DNA of 64,000 nt. Origin: Methylobacterium sp. Leaf112. Its GTDB lineage: Bacteria; Pseudomonadota; Alphaproteobacteria; Rhizobiales; Beijerinckiaceae. Location: NCBI RefSeq assembly GCF_001423295.1, contig NZ_LMNG01000003.1, positions 3,664 through 67,663 of the forward strand. The letters are read 5' to 3'. Shown piece after piece: positions 35,423-44,281 of the stretch (position 1 is the stretch's first letter; every line of letters starts with the position of its first letter). The translations under genes were made by a program, and so were the position numbers. A model generated the notes under the pieces. It searched no databases, was not told the origin of the DNA, and was given only the letters and a program-made list of their open reading frames with translations.

Positions 35423-38400
35423 ATGACACGCTCCGCCCCCATCGATCTCGACGGCTTCGACCCGGACATCCTCGACGCCGCGCGCGATGTAGCCCGGCGG
35501 GCCGGCGTCCCCGTCGAGACCTGGATCGCCTCCATCGTCACCCCGGATGACGTGGCCGCGCCGCAACGCGACGCTTCTTCCGGAACGACCCGGGAAGCCC
35601 CCGCCACACCGTCCGGCGCGTCCCCCGCCAAAGCACCCCGACAGGGGACTGCGAAGGCGAGTCGCGAGAACCCGTCGAAGCCGGCACCGAAGACCGCGCC
35701 GCCGGCGCCACTCCCCGACGCAAAGCCGGCGCCCGGCGCCGAGGCCGCCGAAGCGGGCTCCGAGGCGCCCGCGACCGCAACGCCGACGCCCGACGTGACG
35801 GCGCAGGCGCTTGCGGAGATGATGCAGCGCCTCGATGCCATCGATCGACGGATCGCTCAGGAGCAGACGGCCACGCAGGCGGCGGCCAGCCGCACCATCG
35901 CCGACCTCCAACGACGCGTGGCGGAACTCGGCGAGCAGGTCGTCGCCCCCCGTCCCATCGGTCGGCGCGGCCGTTCGGCCGCCCTCGAAGTTCGGGATGC
36001 GGTGAGCGAGATCCGCCAGCGCCAGCGCGAACTCGATACCGGCCCTGCCCCCATTGCCACGGTCATCGGTGAACTGCGCAGCGAGACCAGCCGCCTGCGC
36101 GCCTCCCTCGACGGCGTGGCGACGGGCCATGAAGTCGGCGTCCTGGAGGAGGCGATGCACGCCCTCGCCACGGGCGTCGACGGCGCCCCGGCACAGGCCG
36201 ACCTCTCCGCCGTGACGGCCCCCCTCGATCGAATCCGTGCCGAGGTCGGCCGCTTGTGCGGCGACACGGCCCGTGAGGTGCAGACCCGCCTCGCCGCCGA
36301 CCTCGAGACCCTCGGAGCGCGGGTCGATGCCGTCCTGAGCAACGGCCCGGACGCCTTCGCCGATCGCGAGGCCCTCGACGAACTCTTTCGTGAACTCCAC
36401 GACATCCGCACCGCAATCGCGGGGCTCGCCGCGCCCGAGCGCATCGAGACCCTGGCCTCCGGCGTCGCTGCGATCAGCGCCGAGATCGCCCGCCTCCAGA
36501 CCGGCGTCGGGGCCGATTCGGGCGTGGCCTCACTGCGTCCTCTGCTGGAGGAGATCCGTTCGGGGTTGAACCGCCCCGCACCGGGCGGCCTCGAAGACCG
36601 GATCGACGCCATGGCGGCGAAGCTCGACGCCCTGCGCGACGGCTCCGCCCTGAATGGCGGCCCGAACTCGGACGCGATCATCCATCGGATCGATGCATTG
36701 TCGGCGAAGGTCGATGCCGTCCACGTCAACCCCGTCGGCGACCTCATCGAGCGTCTCGAAGGCCTCGGCGCGACCCTGCGCCGGCCCGTGTTGCCGGACG
36801 GCGACCTGGCGGCCATCCACGGTATGCTGCACGACCTTTCCGTGAAGGTCGACCGCATGGGGACGTCGGACACCGTCTCGGCGGAGGGGCTCGATTCCCT
36901 CGAGCATCAGGTTCTGGCGCTCGCCGCCCGTATCGACACCCGCGACAGCGACCCGGCCCTCGCCGGTTTGGAACGCACCATGGGTGACCTGCTGGCTCAA
37001 GTCTCCGCCCTGCGCGAGGAAGCGCCGCTGATCGAGCGGACCGGCCGCCACGGATCCGTCGAGACCCAGACGGATGGGAACGACCTCGTTCGCCTCCAGG
37101 CCGGCCTCGCCGACCTGCGCGACCAGCAATTCGCGTCCGAGCAGCGCCTGCAATCGACCCTGGTCGGAGTCCACTCGATCCTCGAACGCCTTGCCGGACG
37201 GGTCGGATCGACCGAATCCGGACCGATGTCGTCCGAGACGCAAACACCGGCCGAGCGTCTCCTCGGCACCGGTGGCATGCCCCCGACCAAGTCTGCGGCC
37301 AGATTCGCCGGCAAGCCGATCGCGCGAGCGAGCGTCCGCCCGACGGAACGTCCCATCGCCGACGCCGTTCTGGGCGACCTTCCCCTGGAGCCCGGGGCCC
37401 GGCGGCCCGGACGCGACCCGATCACCGAGGACGCGGAGCCCAACGCGTCCGCCGCCCTCGACGGCGACATCAAGTCCAGCTTCATCGCCGCCGCTCGTCG
37501 CGCCGCTCAGGTGGCGCAGGCGGAGGCATCCGGTACCGTGCAGGCGCCCCGTGCCCGGCACGGCTCCGATGCGTCCTCCTCGAGCGAGGCGGTCGCGTCG
37601 GCTCCGCTGAACGCCCGGTTCGCCCGCCTGCGCGCTGAACTCGATCGCCGCCGCAAGCCCCTGCTTCTCGGGCTCGCCGCCATCATCCTCGCCCTCGGTG
37701 CGCTTCAGGCCATCGGAACCCGAGGCCCGGCCCGCGAGACCGTCGCCGCATCGGCGGAGGCCCCGAGGACCGAAACACCCGCGGGCGCAGCCTCCGGCCT
37801 CCCGGACCCGGTCACCACCCAGTCACTCGCCGATCCGGCCTCGCTCAAGGAAGAGGTGGCCAAAGCCGACGCCACGAAGACGGATTCGACGAAGACCGAC
37901 CCCGCCCGGGTCGATGGTACCAAGGCCGAAACCGTCCGATCGGGCACGAACCGGATCGTCCCGCAGGTGACTGCGATGGCGGCCCTGTCGCCCGATCTCA
38001 CCGCCGTTCCGGCAAACTTGGCCTCCCTGCGTCAGGCCGCCATCGAGGGCGATGGCACGGCCGTCTACGACCTCGCCGCGCGCTTTGCCGACGGGCGCGG
38101 CGTGACGCGCGACCTCGCCCTGTCGCACAAGCTCTACGACAAGCTCGCGCAGGCCGGCTACGCGCCGGCCCAGTACAAGCTCGGCGGGCTCCATGAGAAG
38201 GGACTCGGCGTGCCCCGCGACCTCGCCCAGGCCAAACTCTGGTACGGACGCGCGGCGGAGCAGGGCAATGCCCGGGCGATGCACAACCTCGCGGTGATCC
38301 ACGCGGAGACACCCACGGCCTCGGGCAAGCCGGACTACACCACGGCGGGGCAATGGTTCCGGCGCGCGGCCGAGTACGGCCTGCGCGACAGCCAGTACAA

Positions 38401-38698
38401 CCTCGCGGTGCTCTACGCCCGCGGCCTCGGCGTGCAACAGGACCTCCAGCAATCCTTCCTGTGGTTCTCCGCTGCCGGTGCGCAGGGTGATGCCGACGCG
38501 GCCAAGAAGCGTGACGACGTGGCGGCCAAACTCGAACCGAAGGACCTCGCCACGGCGCGGGCCCTCGTCGCCGCGTTCAAGGCCAAGGTGCCCGATCCGG
38601 CCACCAACGAGGCCCCCACGGCTTCAACTGCGCCTCGGACGATGACCCTGCTCGGGGCGACGCCCCCGGCTCCGGTCACCCCGCCGCGACGCAGCTGA
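35423..38698 (+). CDS. PodJ-like polar localization protein with Sel1 repeats
   Basis: 1091 residues. After a short N-terminal domain (LDAARDVARRAGVPVETWI) comes an Ala/Pro-rich linker, then a long coiled-coil region (about 130-620) with repeated 'LRRIDALSAKVDAV'-like heptads. One transmembrane helix lies near 745-765 (KPLLLGLAAIILALGALQAI), followed by a Ser/Thr/Lys-rich linker. Four Sel1/TPR-like repeats (about 870-1030) include YDLAARFADGRGVTRDLALSHKLYDKLAQAGYAPAQYKLGGLHEKGLGVPRD. This cytoplasmic coiled coil, one membrane span and periplasmic Sel1 order is that of PodJ, which organises the cell pole. The C-terminal peptidoglycan-binding domain of Caulobacter PodJ is not seen. Confidence 0.75.
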   Translation: MTRSAPIDLDGFDPDILDAARDVARRAGVPVETWIASIVTPDDVAAPQRDASSGTTREAPATPSGASPAKAPRQGTAKASRENPSKPAPKTAPPAPLPDAKPAPGAEAAEAGSEAPATATPTPDVTAQALAEMMQRLDAIDRRIAQEQTATQAAASRTIADLQRRVAELGEQVVAPRPIGRRGRSAALEVRDAVSEIRQRQRELDTGPAPIATVIGELRSETSRLRASLDGVATGHEVGVLEEAMHALATGVDGAPAQADLSAVTAPLDRIRAEVGRLCGDTAREVQTRLAADLETLGARVDAVLSNGPDAFADREALDELFRELHDIRTAIAGLAAPERIETLASGVAAISAEIARLQTGVGADSGVASLRPLLEEIRSGLNRPAPGGLEDRIDAMAAKLDALRDGSALNGGPNSDAIIHRIDALSAKVDAVHVNPVGDLIERLEGLGATLRRPVLPDGDLAAIHGMLHDLSVKVDRMGTSDTVSAEGLDSLEHQVLALAARIDTRDSDPALAGLERTMGDLLAQVSALREEAPLIERTGRHGSVETQTDGNDLVRLQAGLADLRDQQFASEQRLQSTLVGVHSILERLAGRVGSTESGPMSSETQTPAERLLGTGGMPPTKSAARFAGKPIARASVRPTERPIADAVLGDLPLEPGARRPGRDPITEDAEPNASAALDGDIKSSFIAAARRAAQVAQAEASGTVQAPRARHGSDASSSSEAVASAPLNARFARLRAELDRRRKPLLLGLAAIILALGALQAIGTRGPARETVAASAEAPRTETPAGAASGLPDPVTTQSLADPASLKEEVAKADATKTDSTKTDPARVDGTKAETVRSGTNRIVPQVTAMAALSPDLTAVPANLASLRQAAIEGDGTAVYDLAARFADGRGVTRDLALSHKLYDKLAQAGYAPAQYKLGGLHEKGLGVPRDLAQAKLWYGRAAEQGNARAMHNLAVIHAETPTASGKPDYTTAGQWFRRAAEYGLRDSQYNLAVLYARGLGVQQDLQQSFLWFSAAGAQGDADAAKKRDDVAAKLEPKDLATARALVAAFKAKVPDPATNEAPTASTAPRTMTLLGATPPAPVTPPRRS

Positions 38699-38750
38699 GA
38701 ATTGTCACAACGCGTCCATCCTGTCGCGCGTGCGGGTATCTGCCGCCTTT

Positions 38751-38767
38751 CCTCGGGCGCCCCGAGG
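38751..38767 (+). terminator. Hairpin after podJ-like gene
   Basis: CCTCGGG-CGC-CCCGAGG, a perfect 7-bp stem 52 bp past the stop, followed by CGTTTGG. A weak terminator candidate. Confidence 0.4.
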
Positions 38768-38827
38768 CGTTTGGATGGCGGATGCTTTCTCGCGGACGGC
38801 GGGGGCCGGCCCGAATGGGATTCACGG

Positions 38828-39280
38828 ATGACGGGAGGGCCGAGGGTGCGGGTGACGACGGTGCCACCGGCGGCGGTGATCCTCGGGATCGCCGGCCTGA
38901 TCCCGTTCCTCGGCTTCGCGTTTCTCTCCGTCAGCGGTGGCAATGCGGGCTTGAGCACCATCGGCCTCGATCCGCGCATGGTGTTGTCCACCTACGGGGC
39001 GGTGATCGCTTCGTTCCTCGGTGGAATCCGCTGGGGCGCCGCTGCGGCACGCGGCGGTGGCGGGGCCGATTACGCCATCGCCATCGTGCCGTCCCTCCTG
39101 GCCTGGGCGGCCCTGGCCATGCCGGCCCCATGGGACTTGCGGACGCTCGGCTGCCTCGTCCTGGCCTGGGGCTTCATTGATCAGGATCTTCCCCGCCGCG
39201 GCCTCGTGCCCGTGTGGCTGGGCCGTCTCCGGCTCGTCCTGTCGGTCGTGGCCGGGGCGTCCCTCCTCGTCGCGGCGTAG
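38828..39280 (+). CDS. DUF3429 membrane protein
   Basis: 150 residues, ATG 38828. Four hydrophobic segments are evident: VPPAAVILGIAGLIPFLGFAFL, MVLSTYGAVIASFLGGIRWG, AIAIVPSLLAWAALAMP and LVLSVVAGASLLVAA. The block YGAVIASFLGGIRWG and WGFIDQDLPRRGLVPVWLGRLR are typical of DUF3429, an inner-membrane family of unknown function. No partner is suggested by the neighbours: podJ-like on one side, convergent pdeM on the other. Confidence 0.8.
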   Translation: MTGGPRVRVTTVPPAAVILGIAGLIPFLGFAFLSVSGGNAGLSTIGLDPRMVLSTYGAVIASFLGGIRWGAAAARGGGGADYAIAIVPSLLAWAALAMPAPWDLRTLGCLVLAWGFIDQDLPRRGLVPVWLGRLRLVLSVVAGASLLVAA

Positions 39281-39355
39281 AACTCCGGTGTTAGAGCTTG
39301 TCGTCGGCTTCCGCGAGAGCCGATGGGAGAAACGGTGCCTCGCGTACCCTGACGA

Positions 39356-40105
39356 TCAGTCCTTCGCCAGCATGGACTTCCCGATGGCGAAGACCCGCCC
39401 ATCCCCCAGGAGATGCGCGGTGAAGCCCGCCGGAAACAGCGGCTCGAACACCGGATTGCGCACGTTGAGACCCCCCGCATAGGCGCCGAAGGCCGGCATG
39501 ATGAGGCGGCGACCGTCGGTGACGAAGCAGCGGCGACGCACGGCCCGACCCCGCATGGCGACCTTGCCGCACGGATGCAGGTGACCGGACACCTCGCCGT
39601 CCACCGCGTCGGGGGTCGGCTCGTGGCGGAGCGTGAGGCCGCCGAGCGTCAGGATCTCGGCGTAGCGCCCGCCCACCCCCTCGGTCACGGCGTGATCGTG
39701 GTTGCCGGCGATCCAGACCCAGTCGCGCCCCTCCTGCAGGGCCGCCACCATGGCGCGGTCGCCCGGCTCCATGCGATCCGGCCCGCGCGCATCGTGAAAC
39801 GAATCGCCCAGAGCCACGACGCGGGCCGGGTCGAGGCGGGCCACCACCTCGTGTAGACAGGCCAGGGTCTCGCGGGTGTCGTAGGGCGGCAGGAACTGGC
39901 CCGAGCGCGCCGCGAACGCCGAGCCCTTCTCCAAGTGGAGATCGGAGACGATGAGGGTGCCGTGGGCGGCCAGCCACAGGCCGCCGCACAGGTCGAGGGT
40001 GAGGTGTTCGCCGGCAAGCGTCAGGCCGGGGGCCTTCGTGGTCTTCTCGAGTCGTGCGCCGAGCGCCAAAACCGCATCCTCGTCATCGGGTGAGCAGGGC
40101 GACAC
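39356..40105 (-). CDS. pdeM: Ligase-associated DNA repair endonuclease PdeM
   Basis: 249 residues from a GTG at 40105, one base after the helicase stop codon. It is a calcineurin-like metallophosphoesterase: LIVSDLHLEKGSAFA (first metal motif), ALGDSFHDARG (second), IAGNHDHAV (GNHD) and SGHLHPCG (GHxH). These are the metal ligands in order. PdeM proteins occur with an Lhr-like helicase and, in many genomes, an ATP-dependent ligase and an exonuclease. Only the helicase is present here. The near-overlap with the helicase shows one transcription unit. Confidence 0.9.
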   Translation of the reverse strand: MSPCSPDDEDAVLALGARLEKTTKAPGLTLAGEHLTLDLCGGLWLAAHGTLIVSDLHLEKGSAFAARSGQFLPPYDTRETLACLHEVVARLDPARVVALGDSFHDARGPDRMEPGDRAMVAALQEGRDWVWIAGNHDHAVTEGVGGRYAEILTLGGLTLRHEPTPDAVDGEVSGHLHPCGKVAMRGRAVRRRCFVTDGRRLIMPAFGAYAGGLNVRNPVFEPLFPAGFTAHLLGDGRVFAIGKSMLAKD

Positions 40106-40106
40106 G

Positions 40107-42704
40107 TCAGCCGAGCGCCTCTTCGAGAAGCTGCGCCTCGGCCTCGGCCAGGATCTCGTCCGCGCCCTCGCCGTAGACCTTCTCCCGCCCGATTTCGAGC
40201 ATGACGGAGACGGACAGGGGCGAGACGCGGTCCAAGGCCTTGTGGACGATTCGCCCCTGGATGCGCCTCAACATCACACCGAGGCGCTTCACGTCGAGGA
40301 GTCCGGTTGCCGCATCCTGCCGCGCCGCGCGCAGGAGCAGGTGGTCGGGCTGGTGCTTACGCAGGACGTCGTAGACCAGATCCGTGGACATGGTGACCTG
40401 GCGCCCGGTCTTGGCCTGCCCCGGATAACGGCGCTCGATGAGCCCCGCGATGACGGCGCATTGCCGGAATGTGCGCTTCATCATCGCCGATTCGTCGAGC
40501 CATGCCTCGAGATCGTCGCCGAGCATGTCCTCGGCGAACAAGGCTTCGAGGAAGTCCGACCCGGTGGCGATGCGCGCGCTGAGATCGCGGGTCATCCAGA
40601 TGGCGATGCCGTAATCGTTGGCGGCGAAGCCCAGAGGCCGCATCCGTGCGCGCTCCAGGCGGCGGGTGAGGAGCATGCCGAGGGTCTGGTGCGCGAGCCG
40701 CCCCTCGAACGGAAACGCCGTGAGGTAGTAGCGCCCCGAGCGCGGAAACGTCTCGACCAGCAGGCCCGTCGGGCCGGGCAGCACCGAGCGGGTGCGCTGC
40801 TGGACGAGGTAGTCCGAGACCTGTTTCGGCAGGCGGTCCCACTCGAACGGATCGGCGATCATCGCCCGCACCCGCGCGGCGAGGAAGGTCGAGATCGGGA
40901 ACTTGGCCCCGGCATAGGACGGGATCGCCGGGTCGGTGCCGGGTCCGGCACGGGTGGCGAGCGCCTCGTCCTCCGTGAGGCCTTCGAAGCGCAGGACCTC
41001 GCCGGCGAACAGGAAAGTGTCGCCGGGGGTCAGCGTATCGGCGAAATCCTCCTCGATCTCGCCGAGGACCCGCCCGCCGCGCGGCAGCACGGCGCCGGGG
41101 CGTGCCCGGTTCGCCCGGGCGAGGCGGACCTTCACCTTGGCCGACTCGACGATGGTGCCGACGTTCATCCGGTATTGCTGCGCCGTGCGGGCGTCCCGCA
41201 CCCGCCACAACCCGTCGGGACCGCGCAGGATCTTGGCGAAGCGTTCGTAGGCCCGCAGAGCGTAGCCACCGGTGGCGACGTAATCGACCACCGCCTCGAA
41301 ATCCTCCCAACTCAGGGTAGCGTAGGGGGCGGCCGAGACGATCTCGTCGTAGAGCCGGAGCGGGTCGAACGCGTCGGCACAGGCCATGCCGAGGATGTGC
41401 TGGGCGAGCACGTCCGGGGCGCCGAGGCGCGCATCCGGCGTGTCCTGCGCGGCGGCCTCGACGGCGTCCAGGGCCGCCTGGCATTCGAGGATCTCGAAGC
41501 GGTTGGCCGGCACGAGATAGGCCTTCGAGGGCTCGTCCATGCGGTGGTTGGCACGGCCGATGCGCTGCATGATCCGGCTCGCCCCCTTCGGCGCGCCGAT
41601 GTTGACCACGAGATCGACGTCGCCCCAATCGATGCCGAGGTCGAGGGTCGCGGTACAGACGATGGCGCGCAACTGGCCCGCCGCCATGGCGGCTTCGACC
41701 CGGCGGCGCTGGGTGGCGTCGAGGGAGCCGTGATGCAGCGCGATCGGATACGACTCCTCGTTGATCCGCCAGAGTTCCTGGAAGGTGTACTCGGCCTGGA
41801 GCCGGGTGTTGACGAAGACCAGTACCGTGCGGTGACGACCGATGAGATCGTAGATCGCCGGCATCGCCTGCCAGGCGGTGTGACCGGCGAGCGGGAGCGT
41901 GAGCCCGGTGTCGAGCATGTGAAGGTCGGGCGCCGCGCCGCCCCGTACGACGACGAGGTCGGCCATGGGAGGCTCGGGCACGCCGGCTTCGTCAGCACCA
42001 CCGTGCTCCCGCTCCTGGAGGGAGAGGGTTGGGGACCCGCGCTCGTCCGCCGAGGCGTGGCGCTGCGGCACGAGATACCGCCGCAGATCGTCCGGCTCCC
42101 GTACGGTGGCGGAGAGGCCTATCGCCGTCAGGCCCGGGCTGAGCCGGTGCACCCGCGCCAAGGCCAGGGACAGGAGGTCGCCGCGCTTCGACGTCACCAG
42201 GGCGTGCAACTCGTCGAGCACGACGCAGGACAGATTGGAGAAGAGTTCGGACGCCTCGCGGTGAGCGATGAGGAGCGCAAGCTGTTCGGGCGTGGTCAGC
42301 AGGATGTCGGGCGGTCGCTCGACCTGCCGGGTGCGCTTATGGGACGGCGTGTCGCCCGTGCGGGTCTCGACACTGATCGACAGGCCCATCTCGGCAATCG
42401 GTGCTTCGAGGTTGCGGGCGATGTCGACGGCGAGCGCCTTCAGGGGCGAGATGTAGAGGGTGTGCAGGCCCCGTGATTTCTTTGCCGGCGGACGTTCCGC
42501 CAGGGCCGTGAGGCTCGGCAGGAAGCCCGCAAGGGTCTTGCCGGCGCCCGTGGGGGCGACCAGCAAGGCGGAGCGACCCGCGCGCACGATGGCGAGCAGG
42601 TCGAGCTGGTGCGGGCGGGGTGTCCAGCCGCGCGCGGTGAACCAATCCGCGAACCGGTCGGGCAGGACCTCGGGCAGCGCATGGTGCGGGGGGGTGGCGC
42701 TCAG
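40107..42704 (-). CDS. Ligase-associated DEXH-box DNA helicase (Lhr-like)
   Basis: About 865 residues. Motif I is APTGAGKTLAGFLPSL, motif II (DEXH) VVLDELHAL, motif III IGLSATV; the second RecA domain has VFVNTRLQAEYTF, DLGIDWGDVDLVVNIG and MQRIGRANHRMDEPS (motif VI, QRxGRAxH). Lhr winged-helix and cap domains follow. The start is unclear: homology begins near LPEVLPDRFADWF, yet no ATG, GTG or TTG lies nearby; the CTG at 42704, overlapping the TGA of the upstream hydrolase gene, is the best fit, with a GTG further upstream as alternative. Between YLVPQ and MADLV there are about 33 extra residues derived from a repeat-like DNA segment. Confidence 0.88.
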   Translation of the reverse strand: MSATPPHHALPEVLPDRFADWFTARGWTPRPHQLDLLAIVRAGRSALLVAPTGAGKTLAGFLPSLTALAERPPAKKSRGLHTLYISPLKALAVDIARNLEAPIAEMGLSISVETRTGDTPSHKRTRQVERPPDILLTTPEQLALLIAHREASELFSNLSCVVLDELHALVTSKRGDLLSLALARVHRLSPGLTAIGLSATVREPDDLRRYLVPQRHASADERGSPTLSLQEREHGGADEAGVPEPPMADLVVVRGGAAPDLHMLDTGLTLPLAGHTAWQAMPAIYDLIGRHRTVLVFVNTRLQAEYTFQELWRINEESYPIALHHGSLDATQRRRVEAAMAAGQLRAIVCTATLDLGIDWGDVDLVVNIGAPKGASRIMQRIGRANHRMDEPSKAYLVPANRFEILECQAALDAVEAAAQDTPDARLGAPDVLAQHILGMACADAFDPLRLYDEIVSAAPYATLSWEDFEAVVDYVATGGYALRAYERFAKILRGPDGLWRVRDARTAQQYRMNVGTIVESAKVKVRLARANRARPGAVLPRGGRVLGEIEEDFADTLTPGDTFLFAGEVLRFEGLTEDEALATRAGPGTDPAIPSYAGAKFPISTFLAARVRAMIADPFEWDRLPKQVSDYLVQQRTRSVLPGPTGLLVETFPRSGRYYLTAFPFEGRLAHQTLGMLLTRRLERARMRPLGFAANDYGIAIWMTRDLSARIATGSDFLEALFAEDMLGDDLEAWLDESAMMKRTFRQCAVIAGLIERRYPGQAKTGRQVTMSTDLVYDVLRKHQPDHLLLRAARQDAATGLLDVKRLGVMLRRIQGRIVHKALDRVSPLSVSVMLEIGREKVYGEGADEILAEAEAQLLEEALG
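42003..42038. repeat. Repeat-like segment inserted in-frame in helicase gene
   Basis: On the plus strand it reads GTGCTCCCGCTCCTGGAGG, then GAGAGGGTTGGGGACCC. The last 12 bases, GGTTGGGGACCC at 42027-42038, are identical to part of the 38-bp palindrome in the IS630 transposase. The encoded peptide (GSPTLSLQEREHGG) lies in a loop that is normally much shorter in this helicase family. Confidence 0.5.
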
Positions 42705-43663
42705 GCGAGGGCCATGAGGAAACGATCGATGAGCTCCAGGGCCCGCTCCGTCAGGGCACCGGGATAGCGCACGAAGACGTGGCACCCACCGGGATAGATC
42801 GCCGTATGGCCGCCATTTCCGGCAGCGGCCCAGCGCGACGACATGTAGAGGGTGTCGTCGAGGAGGGGGTCGTGGGTGCCGACGGTGAACAGGGCCGGGG
42901 GCAGTCCGGCGAGGTCGGCGTAGAGCGGCGACACGTCGGGGCGACGGCGATCGATGCCATCCCGAACGTAGTCGTTGGCGAAAGTGGTCAGATCCTTGGT
43001 GTTCACCACGAGGCGCTCGTCGCCCCAATTGCGCACGCTCGGGGTCAGGCCGAGGTCGAAGAACCCGGCATTGAGGTTGGCACCCCGGAAAGCGCGCGGC
43101 AGACCGTGCCGGTCACGCAGGCGGAGGAGGGTCATAACGGCGAGATGGGCGCCGGCCGATTCGCCACCGATGGTGAGGGCCGTGATGCCGAGTTCCGCCC
43201 GACCCGGACCGGCGAGCCACAGGGCGGCGGCCTCGCAATCCTCCAGGGCCGCCGGATAGGGGTGCTCGGGCGCGAGCCGATACTCGACGGACAGACAGAC
43301 GAAGCCGCAGGTGTCGGCAATCCGCTCAAGCCACGGGTCCTGCTCGTCGGCAGCGCCCCAGACCCAGCCGCCGCGATGGATGTGCAGATAGGCGCCGCGC
43401 GCCTTCGGCCACTTTCTGGCATCGGGGCGGATCATGCGAAGCGCGAGCGGACCGCCCGGCCCGTCGATGGTCACCGTTTCGGCTCGTACGCTGCGGGGCA
43501 TGGCCGGCGAGGCCTTGGTGCCCTGGCGGCGGCGTTCGCGGACCGCCGCGATGGGGATCGACCACGGGTCGGCCTGGGCCGCATGTGCCGCGATGATCTC
43601 GGCGTTGAGCCGTTTGGTGTCCGGATCGATCGTCGCCGGGTCGAACAGGGCGTGGTCGATCAT
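42701..43663 (-). CDS. Alpha/beta hydrolase, hormone-sensitive-lipase (HSL) family
   Basis: 320 residues, start MIDHALFDPATI at 43663. The oxyanion motif is YLHIHRGGWVWG (H-x-R-G-G variant of HGGG). The nucleophile elbow is IGGESAGAHLAVM (Ser about 169). The catalytic Asp is expected in TVGTHDPLLDD and the His in PGGCHVFVRYP. It hydrolyses esters of small carboxylic acids or lipids; the physiological substrate is unknown. Its stop overlaps the probable helicase start, so both are likely on one message. Replacement of Gly by Arg in HGGG is unusual but occurs. Confidence 0.85.
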   Translation of the reverse strand: MIDHALFDPATIDPDTKRLNAEIIAAHAAQADPWSIPIAAVRERRRQGTKASPAMPRSVRAETVTIDGPGGPLALRMIRPDARKWPKARGAYLHIHRGGWVWGAADEQDPWLERIADTCGFVCLSVEYRLAPEHPYPAALEDCEAAALWLAGPGRAELGITALTIGGESAGAHLAVMTLLRLRDRHGLPRAFRGANLNAGFFDLGLTPSVRNWGDERLVVNTKDLTTFANDYVRDGIDRRRPDVSPLYADLAGLPPALFTVGTHDPLLDDTLYMSSRWAAAGNGGHTAIYPGGCHVFVRYPGALTERALELIDRFLMALA

Positions 43664-43868
43664 GAATCGCTTCGTTTCATCGTAAAAAGAGGTCGTTCCA
43701 ACTTGGACCGCGCAGCCGGCATTGCCACCTGGGCTATCGACAGCAACCCGCCTAACGCCCGAGCGTCCGTCCGGTTTCGCCAAAGTGTGTCGATTCGGTC
43801 ACGCTTCCGCCGGCTTCGGGGGGTTGAGAGACCGCATTCGCCGCGCGCCGCAAGGAAACCTTCGCCCG

Positions 43869-44213
43869 ATGAGCCTCGATCACGATCCGCGCCGCCCGCA
43901 GCCGTTTCCCGGCCAGCCCTATGCCGGCGCCTATCCCGAACCGGGTCGTCGCTCGGCCCTTCGCCGTTTCCTCGGCGGTTCGCCGGCGGCGGTGTTCGCC
44001 AAACTGCTGTTCCTGTCGATCCTGGTCGGCGCCGTCATGGCCATGCTCGGGGTGACGCCGGGCCTGCTGTTCTGGCACGCTTACGATGCCGTTCGAGCCC
44101 TCGTCGATCTCGGCCTCGACACCTTCCACGATTTCGGACGCTGGATCCTGGCCGGCGCCGTGGTTGTGGTGCCCCTCTGGCTGCTGTCGCGATTCTTCGC
44201 CGTTTCGAAGTGA
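43869..44213 (+). CDS. Small inner-membrane hypothetical protein (DUF6460-like)
   Basis: 114 residues, ATG 43869. A Pro/Arg-rich N-terminus of about 40 residues is followed by two transmembrane helices, VFAKLLFLSILVGAVMAMLGV and RWILAGAVVVVPLWLLSRFF, joined by an amphipathic stretch (HAYDAVRALVDLGLDTFHDF). I recall a DUF of this shape in Hyphomicrobiales, but the assignment is by memory. It lies between divergent hydrolase and convergent L,D-transpeptidase genes, with a terminator right after the stop. Confidence 0.7.
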   Translation: MSLDHDPRRPQPFPGQPYAGAYPEPGRRSALRRFLGGSPAAVFAKLLFLSILVGAVMAMLGVTPGLLFWHAYDAVRALVDLGLDTFHDFGRWILAGAVVVVPLWLLSRFFAVSK

Positions 44214-44227
44214 GGTCAAGAACGAAG

Positions 44228-44253
44228 AAAGGCCGGCGTTTCCACCGGCCTTT
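44228..44253. terminator. Bidirectional terminator
   Basis: Perfect 9-bp stem AAAGGCCGG / CCGGCCTTT with loop CGTTTCCA. It has T-runs at both exits and stands between convergent genes. Confidence 0.85.
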
Positions 44254-44281
44254 CTCGAATGCCCGCTCGTGAGCGAACCGT

